DNA of 64,000 nt, taken from assembly GCA_937907425.1 (NCBI GenBank), contig CALCIE010000025.1, forward strand, positions 83,613 through 147,612, written 5' to 3'. The first letter of the stretch is position 1; each line of letters starts with the position of its first letter. The notes beneath the pieces were generated by a model. The model had not been told where the DNA came from and made no database searches. It worked only from the letters and a program-made list of their open reading frames with translations. The translations under genes and the position numbers were made by a program. This document shows positions 46,546 through 55,400 of the stretch, piece by piece. This DNA comes from ZC4RG42 sp003242425. GTDB lineage: Bacteria; Pseudomonadota; Gammaproteobacteria; Burkholderiales; SG8-39.

Positions 46546-47105
46546 ACACAGGCGGATCGAGCGTCGCAGCGACGAGCACCACTCATCCGGACGATGGAAG
46601 CATGAGAATCAGAGCGCTGTCGCACTCGGATCTTGCGGATGTCGCCCGCATCCAGCGGGAATGCTATGGCCACGGCTTCATCGAGTCGGTGGATTCGTTC
46701 GCCGCCAAGCTTGCCGCAAACGCGGAATTCTCGTTCCTCGCTACGCGGCAGAACGTGGCCGTCGGCTATGCGGTGGCTTTTCCGTGGGCCTTCGGCGAGA
46801 TCCCGGCCTTGAACGGCCTCGAATACTCCATTCCGCCGAATGCGGACAGTCTCTATATCCACGACATCGCCGTGGTTCCGACAGCGCGCGGCACGGGCAC
46901 TGCTAGGCTTCTGCTCGACACTGTGTTGAGCACCGCCCGCTCGAAGGGCTACCGGCGCGCGTTCCTGGTCGCGGTCCAGGGGGGCGCCGCGTATTGGAGA
47001 CGCCATGGCTTCGAGCCCGTGCCACACGACGAGAAACTGGCGCGTTATCTCGCCGCTTACGGCGAAGGCGCCGTATGCATGACGAGCGTCGACGAGACCG
47101 GTTGA
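46542..47105 (+). CDS. GNAT-family N-acetyltransferase
   Basis: A 187-residue protein with the GNAT acetyl-CoA loop: LYIHDIAVVPTARGTGTARL then LLDTVLSTARSKGYRRAFLV. The ATG at 46542 overlaps the LysR stop (ATGA); the first ~20 residues are low-complexity Ser/Thr, so the internal ATG at 46602 (MRIRALSHSDLADVARIQ) may be the true start. Substrate unknown. Confidence 0.88.
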   Translation: MNTGGSSVAATSTTHPDDGSMRIRALSHSDLADVARIQRECYGHGFIESVDSFAAKLAANAEFSFLATRQNVAVGYAVAFPWAFGEIPALNGLEYSIPPNADSLYIHDIAVVPTARGTGTARLLLDTVLSTARSKGYRRAFLVAVQGGAAYWRRHGFEPVPHDEKLARYLAAYGEGAVCMTSVDETG

Positions 47106-47213
47106 GCCCTACGATGCGCGGATATGCGCAACCGCGCCGTATAGCCCGCCGAGCGATCCCCTAGCCTTGTCCGCCTCGCACGACGCTTGGTGGCTGCCGA
47201 CAAGGAACAATTC

Positions 47214-47684
47214 ATGACCGTCAAGCGTATGGACAATGTAGGAATCGTGGTCGAGAACCTCGATGCCGCCGTCGCGTTCTTCACCGAGCTCGGCCTCGTG
47301 CTCGAAGGTCGCGCGCTGGTGGAAGGAGACTGGGCGGACCGCGTCACCGGATTGCAGGGCATGCAAGTCGAAATCGCGATGATGCGCACTCCGGACAGTG
47401 ATGCGCGCATGGAGCTGTCGCGTTTCCTCGCGCCCGCAGCGGTTGCGGATCATCGCACCGCGCCCGTGAACGCGCTCGGTTATCTGCGCGTCATGTTCGC
47501 CGTGGACGACATCGACGATACGCTGCGCCGTCTCGGCAAACACGGCGCAACACTGGTCGGCGAAGTGGCGCGGTACGAAGACATGTACCGGCTGTGCTAC
47601 ATCCGCGGACCGGAAGGCATTCTCATCGGGCTCGCCCAGCAGCTCGGGCAGCGGACTTCCCGCACGGATCCGATGAACCATTGA
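47214..47684 (+). CDS. VOC-family protein (glyoxalase-like)
   Basis: A 156-residue two-repeat VOC protein (MTVKRMDNVGIVVENLDAAV at the start; VNALGYLRVMFAVDDIDDTL and RLCYIRGPEGILIGLAQQL later). AAGGA lies seven bases before the ATG at 47214, which is preferred over a start 27 bases upstream. It may bind a metal; the enzymatic class is uncertain. Confidence 0.87.
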   Translation: MTVKRMDNVGIVVENLDAAVAFFTELGLVLEGRALVEGDWADRVTGLQGMQVEIAMMRTPDSDARMELSRFLAPAAVADHRTAPVNALGYLRVMFAVDDIDDTLRRLGKHGATLVGEVARYEDMYRLCYIRGPEGILIGLAQQLGQRTSRTDPMNH

Positions 47685-47785
47685 GTCCGGGGGCGACTCG
47701 TTCCGGCCGCAAAGGCGTATATTGCCGGCCGGCGCCCGCTGCGCCCGCTTGGGATCGGCTCTAGACAACTGGACAGGCCCCGGAA

Positions 47786-48403
47786 ATGCCTCCCCATACG
47801 CTGCCTTATTACTTCGATCTGGCCGGCGTCGCCGTATTCGCGGCGAGCGGCGTGCTCGCCGCGCGCGACCGGGATCTGGACCTGCTCGGCATCATGGTGG
47901 TGGCCGCCATCACCGCCATCGGCGGCGGTACGCTGCGCGACGTGCTGCTGGACCGCCATCCCATTTTCTGGATCGTCGATCCGACCTATGTGGTGGTGAT
48001 CCTCGTCTCGGCGCTGCTGACCGTCGCCTATCTGCGCGCAAGGCCGGCGCCCGGTATGACGCTGCTGGTCGCAGACGCCTTCGGACTAGGGCTCTTCGCG
48101 TTGAGCGGCGCACAATTGGCGGAAGCCGCGCAATGCCCGCCTTTGATCGTCGTATTGATGGGTACCATGACCGGTGTGACGGGCGGTGTCCTGCGCGACG
48201 TGATTACGGCGCAGATCCCGCTCATCTTGCGGCGCGAGATCTATGCCACGGCCGCCATCGCAGGCGTCTGCGCGTATCTGGCTTTGCAGGCCCTCGGCAT
48301 GCCGCGCACATCGGCGTTCTGGATCGGAATGATCGTCGTCGTGACGCTGCGCCTCGTGGCTATCCGCTGGGGGCTTCATCTGCCGGTCGTGAAAAAAGCC
48401 TGA
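47786..48403 (+). CDS. TRIC-type cation channel family protein (UPF0126/YadS-like)
   Basis: A 205-residue membrane protein with seven hydrophobic segments and two repeats of the family motif: AITAIGGGTLRDVLLDRHP and GTMTGVTGGVLRDVITAQIP. Bacterial TRIC proteins form trimeric cation pores. The gene stands alone on the plus strand between a VOC gene and an SMP-30-like gene. Confidence 0.9.
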   Translation: MPPHTLPYYFDLAGVAVFAASGVLAARDRDLDLLGIMVVAAITAIGGGTLRDVLLDRHPIFWIVDPTYVVVILVSALLTVAYLRARPAPGMTLLVADAFGLGLFALSGAQLAEAAQCPPLIVVLMGTMTGVTGGVLRDVITAQIPLILRREIYATAAIAGVCAYLALQALGMPRTSAFWIGMIVVVTLRLVAIRWGLHLPVVKKA

Positions 48404-48429
48404 GCACGCCGCAAAAGGCGTACGGCTTT
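48395..48429 (+). terminator. imperfect hairpin after the TRIC-like gene
   Basis: AAAGCC (48395-48400) and ACGCC (48406-48410) pair with GGCGT (48417-48421) and GGCTTT (48424-48429) around a GCAAAA loop, overlapping the stop codon of the upstream gene. A T-rich tail is only partial, so termination efficiency is doubtful. Confidence 0.35.
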
Positions 48430-48478
48430 GCTACGATGCGGTGGTCGATCACGCTCGTCGTCGGCAGGAGCGCCGCAT

Positions 48479-49369
48479 ATGACCCAGGCACGCCTGATCC
48501 CTTCCGTCACCGGCGAAACGCTGGAAAGCCCGGTGTGGTCGCACGCCGAGCGATGCCTCTACCTCATCGACATTCCCGCGCGCGAGCTGCTGCGCTATAC
48601 GCCGGACAGGGACGCGGTCAAGCGCTGGCCGCTGCCGAGCGAGCCGGGCGCGCTGGCGCTCTGCGAAGGCGGCGGCCTGCTGGTCGCGCTGCGCACCGGC
48701 ATCTTCCGCTTCGACACCGCGACCGGGACGCTCACGCACGTGGCTGATCCGCCCTACAACCCGGACCGCACGCGTTTCAACGACGGACGCTGCGACGCGC
48801 AGGGTCGTTTCTGGATCGGCAGCATCTACGAGCCGCGCGACCGCGCGGAAGCCGCGTTCTACCGTCTCGACACCGACGGGACGCTGCAGCGCGTCTTCGA
48901 CGGCGTCACGACCGCGAACGGCCTGGCGTTCAGCCCGGACGGACGCACGGGCTATTGCGCCGACACGCCGGCGCGCAAGGTGTGGGCGTTCGACCTCGAC
49001 GCACAAGGTCATCCGTCCGAGCGGCGGCTCTACATCGATTTGCAGGCCGCGAACATCGACGGCCGTCCGGACGGCGCGGCCGTCGACAGCGAAGGCTGCT
49101 ACTGGCTCGCGTTGATCGACAGCGGCCGCATCGGTCGCTTCGACCCGCAAGGCCGGCTGCTGCAGACGGTGGAACTGCCGGTGCGCTGGCCCACCTGCCC
49201 CTGTTTCGGCGGTGACGACCTGCGCACGCTGTACGTCGCGAACCTGCGTACGGGCCGCAAACCCGAGCAACTGGCCCAGTGTCCGGCGGCCGGCACGCTC
49301 GTCGCCGTCGAAGTCGATGTCGCAGGCCTGCCGGAACGCACCGCCGCCATCGGCCCGGATTCGTTCTGA
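48479..49369 (+). CDS. SMP-30/gluconolactonase-family protein
   Basis: A 296-residue six-bladed beta-propeller. Blade motifs include GETLESPVWSHAERCLYLID, RTRFNDGRCDAQGRFWIGS, TTANGLAFSPDGRTGYCADT and RPDGAAVDSEGCYWLAL, which supply the Glu, Asn and Asp metal ligands of SMP-30-like lactonases. AGGAG precedes the ATG at the right distance. The sugar lactone substrate is not evident. Confidence 0.9.
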   Translation: MTQARLIPSVTGETLESPVWSHAERCLYLIDIPARELLRYTPDRDAVKRWPLPSEPGALALCEGGGLLVALRTGIFRFDTATGTLTHVADPPYNPDRTRFNDGRCDAQGRFWIGSIYEPRDRAEAAFYRLDTDGTLQRVFDGVTTANGLAFSPDGRTGYCADTPARKVWAFDLDAQGHPSERRLYIDLQAANIDGRPDGAAVDSEGCYWLALIDSGRIGRFDPQGRLLQTVELPVRWPTCPCFGGDDLRTLYVANLRTGRKPEQLAQCPAAGTLVAVEVDVAGLPERTAAIGPDSF

Positions 49370-49395
49370 CCCTGCAACCGGCGGCGCGCCACAGT

Positions 49396-49424
49396 TGGCG
49401 AAGCCGGCAAAACCATCTATCGTC
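49396..49424 (+). promoter_or_regulatory. possible promoter of the CBS-domain gene
   Basis: TTGGCG (49396-49401) and TATCGT (49419-49424), 17 bases apart, about 40 bases upstream of the ribosome site AAAAGGAG that precedes the gene at 49466. Confidence 0.4.
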
Positions 49425-49465
49425 CGCCCTAAAAGCCTCATAAGAATTCCAAAAGGAGCTTTTGC

Positions 49466-49885
49466 ATGCAGCCCATCCGAGTGCCTGTGACCCGATTCAC
49501 CACCACCGATGTGGTCGCCGCCAAAGAGAACATGAACATCGACGAGCTGCAGCGTCTGATGGAGCGGCACAGCATCCGTCACCTGCCCGTCGTCCGCGAC
49601 GGCGTGGCCGTGGGCATCATCAGCGACCGGGATGTGCGCCTGATCGCCGGCATGAGCGTGGCGGAGAAATTCCAGATGACCGCGGGCGACCTCATGACGC
49701 CCGATCCCGTGGCGGTGAAGGCAAGCGCGACGCTGGATGAAGCGGTGGAGCTCATGGCCGAAAAGAAGGTCGGCAGCGTCCTCGTCAACGACGAGGACGG
49801 CCGCCTGATGGGCATCTTCACCGCCACCGATGCGCTGAAAGCGCTGGTGGACATCATCCGCAACGGCGGCAAGCTCCCGGCCTGA
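49466..49885 (+). CDS. CBS-domain pair protein
   Basis: A 139-residue stand-alone Bateman module: two CBS repeats, the first ending VGIISDRDVRLIAGMS, the second beginning LMTPDPVAVKASATLDEAVE and ending MGIFTATDALKALVD. Such proteins bind adenosyl nucleotides and act as sensors. No enzyme domain is attached and the partner is unknown. AAAAGGAG is well placed before the ATG. Confidence 0.9.
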   Translation: MQPIRVPVTRFTTTDVVAAKENMNIDELQRLMERHSIRHLPVVRDGVAVGIISDRDVRLIAGMSVAEKFQMTAGDLMTPDPVAVKASATLDEAVELMAEKKVGSVLVNDEDGRLMGIFTATDALKALVDIIRNGGKLPA

Positions 49886-49977
49886 ATGCGACGCAGCATG
49901 CCCGACGGACACCGGAACCGGGAACGCGGCACTTCGGTCTCAACCTCCGACATTCGTCGGTCGGAAAGGAGCGCACC

Positions 49978-50391
49978 ATGGACGCTTTGAATGAAAGCCC
50001 GGACACGAACCTGCGCCGTTGGCGAAGGCTCGCCTTGCTTTGCGGCGCGGCAGTCGCGTTCTGGAGCGGCGGTGCCTTCGCCCACCACGGCTGGTCCTGG
50101 GCGGAGGAGGAACAGTCCACGCTCGAAGGCACCATCGAATCCGTATCGATGGCGCCGCCCCATCCGACCCTGCGCGTGAAGGCTGCGGACGGACGCGTGT
50201 GGCAGGTCGATCTCGGGAATCCGTATCAGACGGAACGCTCGGGCTTTCGCGGCGATACGGCCAAGCCCGGCGACCGTGTGACCGTGCTCGGCAACCGCAC
50301 CAAGGAGCCGAACAAGCCGCACATGAAAGCCGTACGCATCACCATCGACGGCAAGCACTACGACATGTATCCGGAGCGGATCCGGGAATGA
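49978..50391 (+). CDS. DUF6152-like periplasmic protein
   Basis: A 137-residue protein with a signal peptide (LALLCGAAVAFWSGGAFA) followed by HHGWSWAEEEQSTLEGTIESVS and a small OB-like domain (NPHPTL-type PPHPTLRVKAADGRVW, GDRVTVLGNRTKEPNKPHMKAVRI). This layout matches the HH-W DUF6152 family. The stop overlaps the next gene (ATGA). The function is unknown; the two terminal histidines after the signal site may bind a metal. Confidence 0.82.
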   Translation: MDALNESPDTNLRRWRRLALLCGAAVAFWSGGAFAHHGWSWAEEEQSTLEGTIESVSMAPPHPTLRVKAADGRVWQVDLGNPYQTERSGFRGDTAKPGDRVTVLGNRTKEPNKPHMKAVRITIDGKHYDMYPERIRE

Positions 50392-50864
50392 CGGAGACGT
50401 TCCTGCTATGGCTGGGCGGTTGGCCGGGCGCGCTCTGGCTGCAGGAATCGTGGCGCGCCTATCTCTTCGTCAACGCCGCGCACATCCTCGGAATCGGCTT
50501 GCTGCTCGGCGCCATCCTGCCTCTCGATCTGCGCCTGATAGGCTTCATGCGCGGCGTGCCGCTCGGCACCATCGCACCCATTCTTGACCGGACCGCCACG
50601 TTCGGCGCGGCGCTCGCGATCGCCACCGGCCTGTGGCTCTTCACGGTGAAACCGCTCGAATACGCCGGCAACGCCGCCTTCCTCGCCAAACTCGTGCTCC
50701 TCGCGCTGGCCTTCGTCAACGTCGCGTTCCAACACTCGGGCGGCGACTACCGCACCGCGCTTGCCGGCGGGCCTGTGAGCGCAAAGGTGCGAACCGTTGC
50801 CGCGCTGTCAGCGCTGCTGTGGCTGGCCATCCTCATCGCGGGGCGCTGGATCGGATTCATCTAG
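50388..50864 (+). CDS. four-helix membrane protein (DUF6644-like)
   Basis: A 158-residue protein with four hydrophobic segments and conserved-looking His (AAHILGIGLLLGAILPLDLR) near the first. It overlaps the DUF6152-like gene by ATGA. As I recall, the two families are commonly adjacent, and together they may form a membrane complex, possibly binding copper or haem; no sequence proof is seen. Confidence 0.75.
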   Translation: MTETFLLWLGGWPGALWLQESWRAYLFVNAAHILGIGLLLGAILPLDLRLIGFMRGVPLGTIAPILDRTATFGAALAIATGLWLFTVKPLEYAGNAAFLAKLVLLALAFVNVAFQHSGGDYRTALAGGPVSAKVRTVAALSALLWLAILIAGRWIGFI

Positions 50865-50918
50865 CGCAGGTCGCACCGGCGTTTCTTTACCAGTAATCGC
50901 GACTGGCATCCTGGAAAA

Positions 50919-51104
50919 ATGCGCTTCGACTACGGCCATTACGTCATCGAGGTGTCGCGCGAAAACGGGCGCTGGCGCGTATACCGTTGCGGCACGGGGC
51001 TGCGCACGCCGACGAATGACGTGTCGATTCCGCCCGAGGTCGGCGAGGATGAACTGCACGGTTGTCTCGACGAGCCGTGCCACGCGCTGCGGCGGCTGGA
51101 TTGA
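50919..51104 (+). CDS. small hypothetical protein
   Basis: A 61-residue soluble protein (MRFDYGHYVIEVSRENGRWR and a Cys-rich end, LHGCLDEPCHALRRL). A GGAAAA stretch lies just upstream of the ATG. Its end overlaps the next small membrane gene in another frame. No family recognised. Confidence 0.5.
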   Translation: MRFDYGHYVIEVSRENGRWRVYRCGTGLRTPTNDVSIPPEVGEDELHGCLDEPCHALRRLD

Positions 51105-51393
51105 TGGCGGCTGGCCCAAGCGCTCGCTTGTCGTCGCAATCGTTATCGGCGGGACGTTATGCGTATTCGCCTTTGTTGCAACGCCTGCATCCTGCGAATG
51201 GGGATTGAGCGCTTATGTATGGTCCGGCGTTGCGGCAGGCGTTGTACTGTTCGCTGCGCCGTTTCTTCTGGAACCGCAGCTCGAGCCCGGACGGCGAGCA
51301 CTGTGGGGTGTGCTCTATGTGCTGGGCGGCGCAGGCGTATGGTTCGCGGCGCTGCTCGCGTCCGGCATGCGGGTCGTCTGCCGCCTGTTCTGA
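51049..51393 (+). CDS. small three-helix membrane protein
   Basis: A 114-residue frame with three convincing membrane segments (SLVVAIVIGGTLCVFAFVAT, YVWSGVAAGVVLFAAPFLL, LWGVLYVLGGAGVWFAALLA). The ATG at 51049 has GAGG nine bases upstream, and its first 30 residues overlap the preceding gene in another frame, so the true start is uncertain. Function unknown. Confidence 0.5.
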   Translation: MNCTVVSTSRATRCGGWIDGGWPKRSLVVAIVIGGTLCVFAFVATPASCEWGLSAYVWSGVAAGVVLFAAPFLLEPQLEPGRRALWGVLYVLGGAGVWFAALLASGMRVVCRLF

Positions 51394-51422
51394 TCTGCGC
51401 CGCCATGCGGCGGCGCATCCGG

Positions 51423-51797
51423 CTACTTCCCGGAAGTCTGGTCGCTCTGCTCGCGGATGGGCGTGCTGTAGCTGTGCACGGCGCCGGGCTGCGGCATGTT
51501 CTCCGACTCTTCTTTCTTACTCAGGTCATTGGGCGGATTTGCCGTCGTTTCCTGGGCGGTGTTGGTCGGATTGGCGGGCGCGACGACATCCGAGGCCTGC
51601 GGCACGGAGGGATCGGCGCCGATGCGGCCGCCGAACGCCTCGCCCGGCGAACCGGCGCTGGGCGCGGGCGACGTCGTGGTCTCGGGCGCACTCGTCGCGG
51701 GCGCGCTCATCTGCTCGGAAGCGCGATCGTCGTCGCCGCAGCCCGTCAAAACGAAAGCGGCAAAGGCGGTCGCGACAAGGATGGTGGACTTCTGCAT
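51423..51797 (-). CDS. hypothetical lipoprotein
   Basis: A 124-residue protein with lipobox Cys at position 20 (AAFVLTGCGDDDR), followed by a disordered Ala/Pro/Thr/Ser-rich region with no domain. The charged DDDR after the Cys may act as an inner-membrane retention signal (Asp at +3 after Gly at +2 is not the classical Asp +2). Function unknown. Confidence 0.7.
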   Translation of the reverse strand: MQKSTILVATAFAAFVLTGCGDDDRASEQMSAPATSAPETTTSPAPSAGSPGEAFGGRIGADPSVPQASDVVAPANPTNTAQETTANPPNDLSKKEESENMPQPGAVHSYSTPIREQSDQTSGK

Positions 51798-51870
51798 GGT
51801 TGTTCCTCACTGAAAGGTTGCCCTGAACACAGCAAGGAACGATCCCGGCGGCGCACGCAGCGCCGCCGGT

Positions 51871-52080
51871 TCATTTGTTCAGCGGATTGCCGGGCGTGGG
51901 AATGTCGGAGACAGGCGCTTCGGGCGCCGCCTGTTGCCGGCGCCCGCTGTGATCGGACAGGCCTGTCCACTCGCGGAAGACAGGCCCCATCCCGCCGGGG
52001 GTGTTGATCGCGTCGAGAAAGAAGTAGATGCCGAGCGCGATCGCGATCAGCCCGATCAGCTTCCTCTGCCAGCGGCCCAT
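51871..52080 (-). CDS. small single-pass membrane protein
   Basis: A 69-residue protein: basic start MGRWQRK, one hydrophobic segment (LIGLIAIALGIYFFLDAI), then a polar Pro/Gln-rich tail. Its ATG overlaps the NIPSNAP stop (TGATG), so it is likely translated from the same message. No family recognised. Confidence 0.65.
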   Translation of the reverse strand: MGRWQRKLIGLIAIALGIYFFLDAINTPGGMGPVFREWTGLSDHSGRRQQAAPEAPVSDIPTPGNPLNK

Positions 52081-52424
52081 CAGCCTTCCCAGCTCGCGAG
52101 CATTTTCTTCAGCGGTTCGACGAAGAAGGGGGCCGGTTTGAGGATGCGGTTCTCCATTTTCACCAGCAGCGGGAAGATCTGCGTCAGATACTCCTTGAAC
52201 TGGGGGTCGGCGTAGAGACGCGCGCGGCGTTCCTCGCGATCGTCCAGGCTGGTATAGGCCCACAGGTGCACGACCTGGTTCAGCTCGCCGATCTCGGCGG
52301 TGTACCAGCCCACCGGCGGGCCGAGGATTTCGCGCTGCGGCCCGTAGCCCTTCTCCTCGTAGATCTTCAGAAAGGCGGGCAGTTTGCCCGGATGCAGGGT
52401 GTAGATGCGTTCTTCGACGTACAT
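52080..52424 (-). CDS. NIPSNAP-family protein
   Basis: A 114-residue ferredoxin-like alpha/beta protein: MYVEERIYTLHPGKLPAFLK, QVVHLWAYTSLDDREERRAR and LVKMENRILKPAPF match the NIPSNAP family. The gene starts 54 bases beyond the autotransporter stop and overlaps the small membrane gene. In bacteria the function is unclear. Confidence 0.88.
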   Translation of the reverse strand: MYVEERIYTLHPGKLPAFLKIYEEKGYGPQREILGPPVGWYTAEIGELNQVVHLWAYTSLDDREERRARLYADPQFKEYLTQIFPLLVKMENRILKPAPFFVEPLKKMLASWEG

Positions 52425-52478
52425 GTGCGGCTCCTCGATGAAGCGGCGATTTTACACGCCGCCTCCCCGGTAAACCGG

Positions 52479-55400
52479 CTACCAGCTCGAGCGCAGGCCC
52501 ACCAGGGCCGCGACGCCGTGCTGACGCGAGTTGTAGTTGAACTGCACGTCACCGAACAGGCTCACGCCCTTGCGCACTTTGCCCGACACACCGAGCCCCG
52601 CGATCAACGAGTCGCGCTTCACCTCCGCCCCGTAGCCCTGGAAGCTGCCCGCGGCCGGCGCCGCAGCGAGGCGCGCCTTGACCGGCTCGTTGATGTCGCC
52701 GAAGTCGTGCGACCACACCAGCCGCGGCTCGATGCGCAGCTTGCCGAAGTCGTGCACCGTCTTTGCGCCGATCAGCGTGCGCACCGAGGTGCTGCTGTCG
52801 GCATCGACCTTCAGGTTGAGCCCGCCCGCCCCTTTTTCGGTGAAGCCTTCGCTGCGCGCATGCAGCACTTGCACACCGAACAGGGGTTGCAGCGTCCAGC
52901 CGCCCATGGGCAGATCCACGCTCGCCTCGCCGTGCACGAGGATGGAGTGCGAGTCGAAGTCCGACTTCGCGGTGTTGCGCAATGCGCCCACCACGACTTC
53001 GCGCTCCATGCGGTTGTCGTACCAGGCGTAGGCCAGATGCCCTCGGTAAGTCCAAGCGCCGCTGGTAAAGCCGGCGTAGGCGCCGATGGCGCGACCGCGT
53101 GCATAACCGTCGTCGTCGATGCCGTCGAATTCCAGATTCGTCCTGCCGGCGGAGAACGAAACGCCGACCACCCAATCGTTTTTCAGGCGCGTGTCGGCAC
53201 CGATGGTCAGCGCGCCGCCGGAGAGCTTGCTGCCGGCCATGTCGCGATCGCCGTCGTAGTCCTGCCACAGGCCGTGTGCACGCATCCAGAGGCCGTGACG
53301 CGCGGCCGGTTGGCCGGACATGCCGTAGCCGGCCATGCCGATGTCGGAAGGCCGATCCACCGCGGCCAGCATGATCGGTCCGTTCGCGCGTGCCGCGTCG
53401 GCGGTGGCCATCGAGTGGAGTCGGCGACTCAGCATATCGCCGAAGCCGTTCACAAACGCGACGCCCGCACGACGCAGATGTGCGATGGAAGCGCCGCCGA
53501 TGGAATTGAACGCTGCGCGTGCCTGCGCCGCCGACAGCGAGTTGAGCGTGCTGATCACCGTCTGCAAATCGCCCGTCGCGCCTCCGGCGGCGTTTTCCAG
53601 CACGCCGCACAGCGCGTGTTGGTTGCGGGTCGTCGCAACGTCGCAATAGTTGCCGCCTTTGATCAGCGTGAGATAGACGCTGTTCGCGTCGTAGTTCAGC
53701 GTCGGCGACAGGAACGCGAGATCCGTCGTGACGTTCGTGAACTTGCCGCTCACACCGTCCGTCGCGTTCAGGATGGTGTACTGGATGGCGGTATCGTAGG
53801 CCGCGCCGGTGGCTCGCACATCGACCGTGCCGCCGTTGATGGTCACCTTGCCGTCGACGTCGAGCAGGTCGGCATTGCCGGCGTCGTCCGCCTCGACGCG
53901 GAAGACGGAACCCGCGCGGAACGTCGCATCGCCGTCGACGGTCAGCGTGCCGATGGAATTGCCCGGTGCCAGTACGCCGCCGGATTGCACATCCACACCG
54001 CCCACCGTGCCGCTGCCCATCAGCGTGCCGCCGTTGTTCACGACGGCGGCCGACAAGAGAGAACCGTTCACTTCCAGCACGCCCGCATTGATCGTCGTCG
54101 GCCCGGTGTACGTGCTGTTTCCGGTGAGGGTCAGCGTCCCCGCGCCGTTTTTGATCAAGCCGGAACCCGCAGCGCCGGTGATCGTTCCGCCGAACGTGCT
54201 GCCAGCGTTGCCGTCGATCGTGAGGTCGCCGGCTTCGATCGTGAGCAGGCCGTTTCCGGCGAGCGCGCCGAAGCGGCTGGATTGCATCGCCCGGAACTCG
54301 GCGCCGGCGGCGATGGTAAGCGCGCCGTCGCTATCGATCTGGCCGCGCAGCACGCCGCCGTCGATGGTGGTCGCGCCCGAGTACGTGTTGCCGAGGCCGA
54401 TCGAGGCCATGTTGCCGCCCATGACCGTCAGGGAACCCGTGCCGCTGATGCCCGCGGAGGCGTTGTAGGTGAAATTGCGCGTCGTGGTGTCGATCACCAA
54501 CTGGCTGTTGTTGACGATGGTGGACGGAAAAGCCAAGGTGGTCAGGCCGGTCGCATCGCCGAGGCGCAGCGTGCCACCGTTGATCGTGGTCGTGCCGTTG
54601 TAGAACAACTGCCCCGTGAGCGTCAGCGTACCGCTGCCGGTCTTGACCAGGCCGCTGCCGCTGATGCTGCGAATCATGCCGCCGAACGTCGTGCTGGTGT
54701 CGTCGCTGCCGACGGTGAGATCGCCCCCGAACATCTGAATGGTGCCGGTGCCATGCAGCGAGCCGAAGCGGCTCGCGCCCATCATGTAGAAATTGGTGCC
54801 GTTCGCGAGGGTGAGCGCCGCGTCGTTGGCGATCGCGCCCCTGAGCACGCCGCCGTTGACGGTCGTCGGTCCGGCGTACGTGTGGGTATGGGCGTCTCCC
54901 AGGTCGGCGGTGTTGTCGCCCTCCTTGGTGAGCGAGCCCGTACCGCTGATGCCCGCGTCGCCTTTGTAGAAAAAGCCGCCGGTCGTGCCGCGGGCGTCGA
55001 TGATCAGCGCGCCGTTGTTGACGATGGTCGATTCGAAGTAGTCGCTCATGATGCCGGTCGCGTCGCCGATCTTGAGCGTGCCGCTTTCGATGGTCGTCGT
55101 GCCGGTGTAATACAGCATCCCGGAAAGCGTCAGCGTGCCCGTGCCGGTTTTCACCAATCCGCCCGCGCCCTCGATGGTGCCGCTGAAAGTGCTGTCGGTA
55201 TTGGCGCCGCCCGCGGTGAGCGCGCCGGCCTCCATGACGAGCGTGCCCGAGCCGGTGAGCGTCCCGACGCGGCTGGACGCCAGTCCGCGAAAAGTCGCGC
55301 CGCTCTTGATGTCGAGCGTCCCGCTGCCGTCGATCTGTCCCCGCAGTTCGCCGCTTTCGACCGTAGTGTTGCCCGTGTAGGTGTTGCCGAGGCCGATCGA

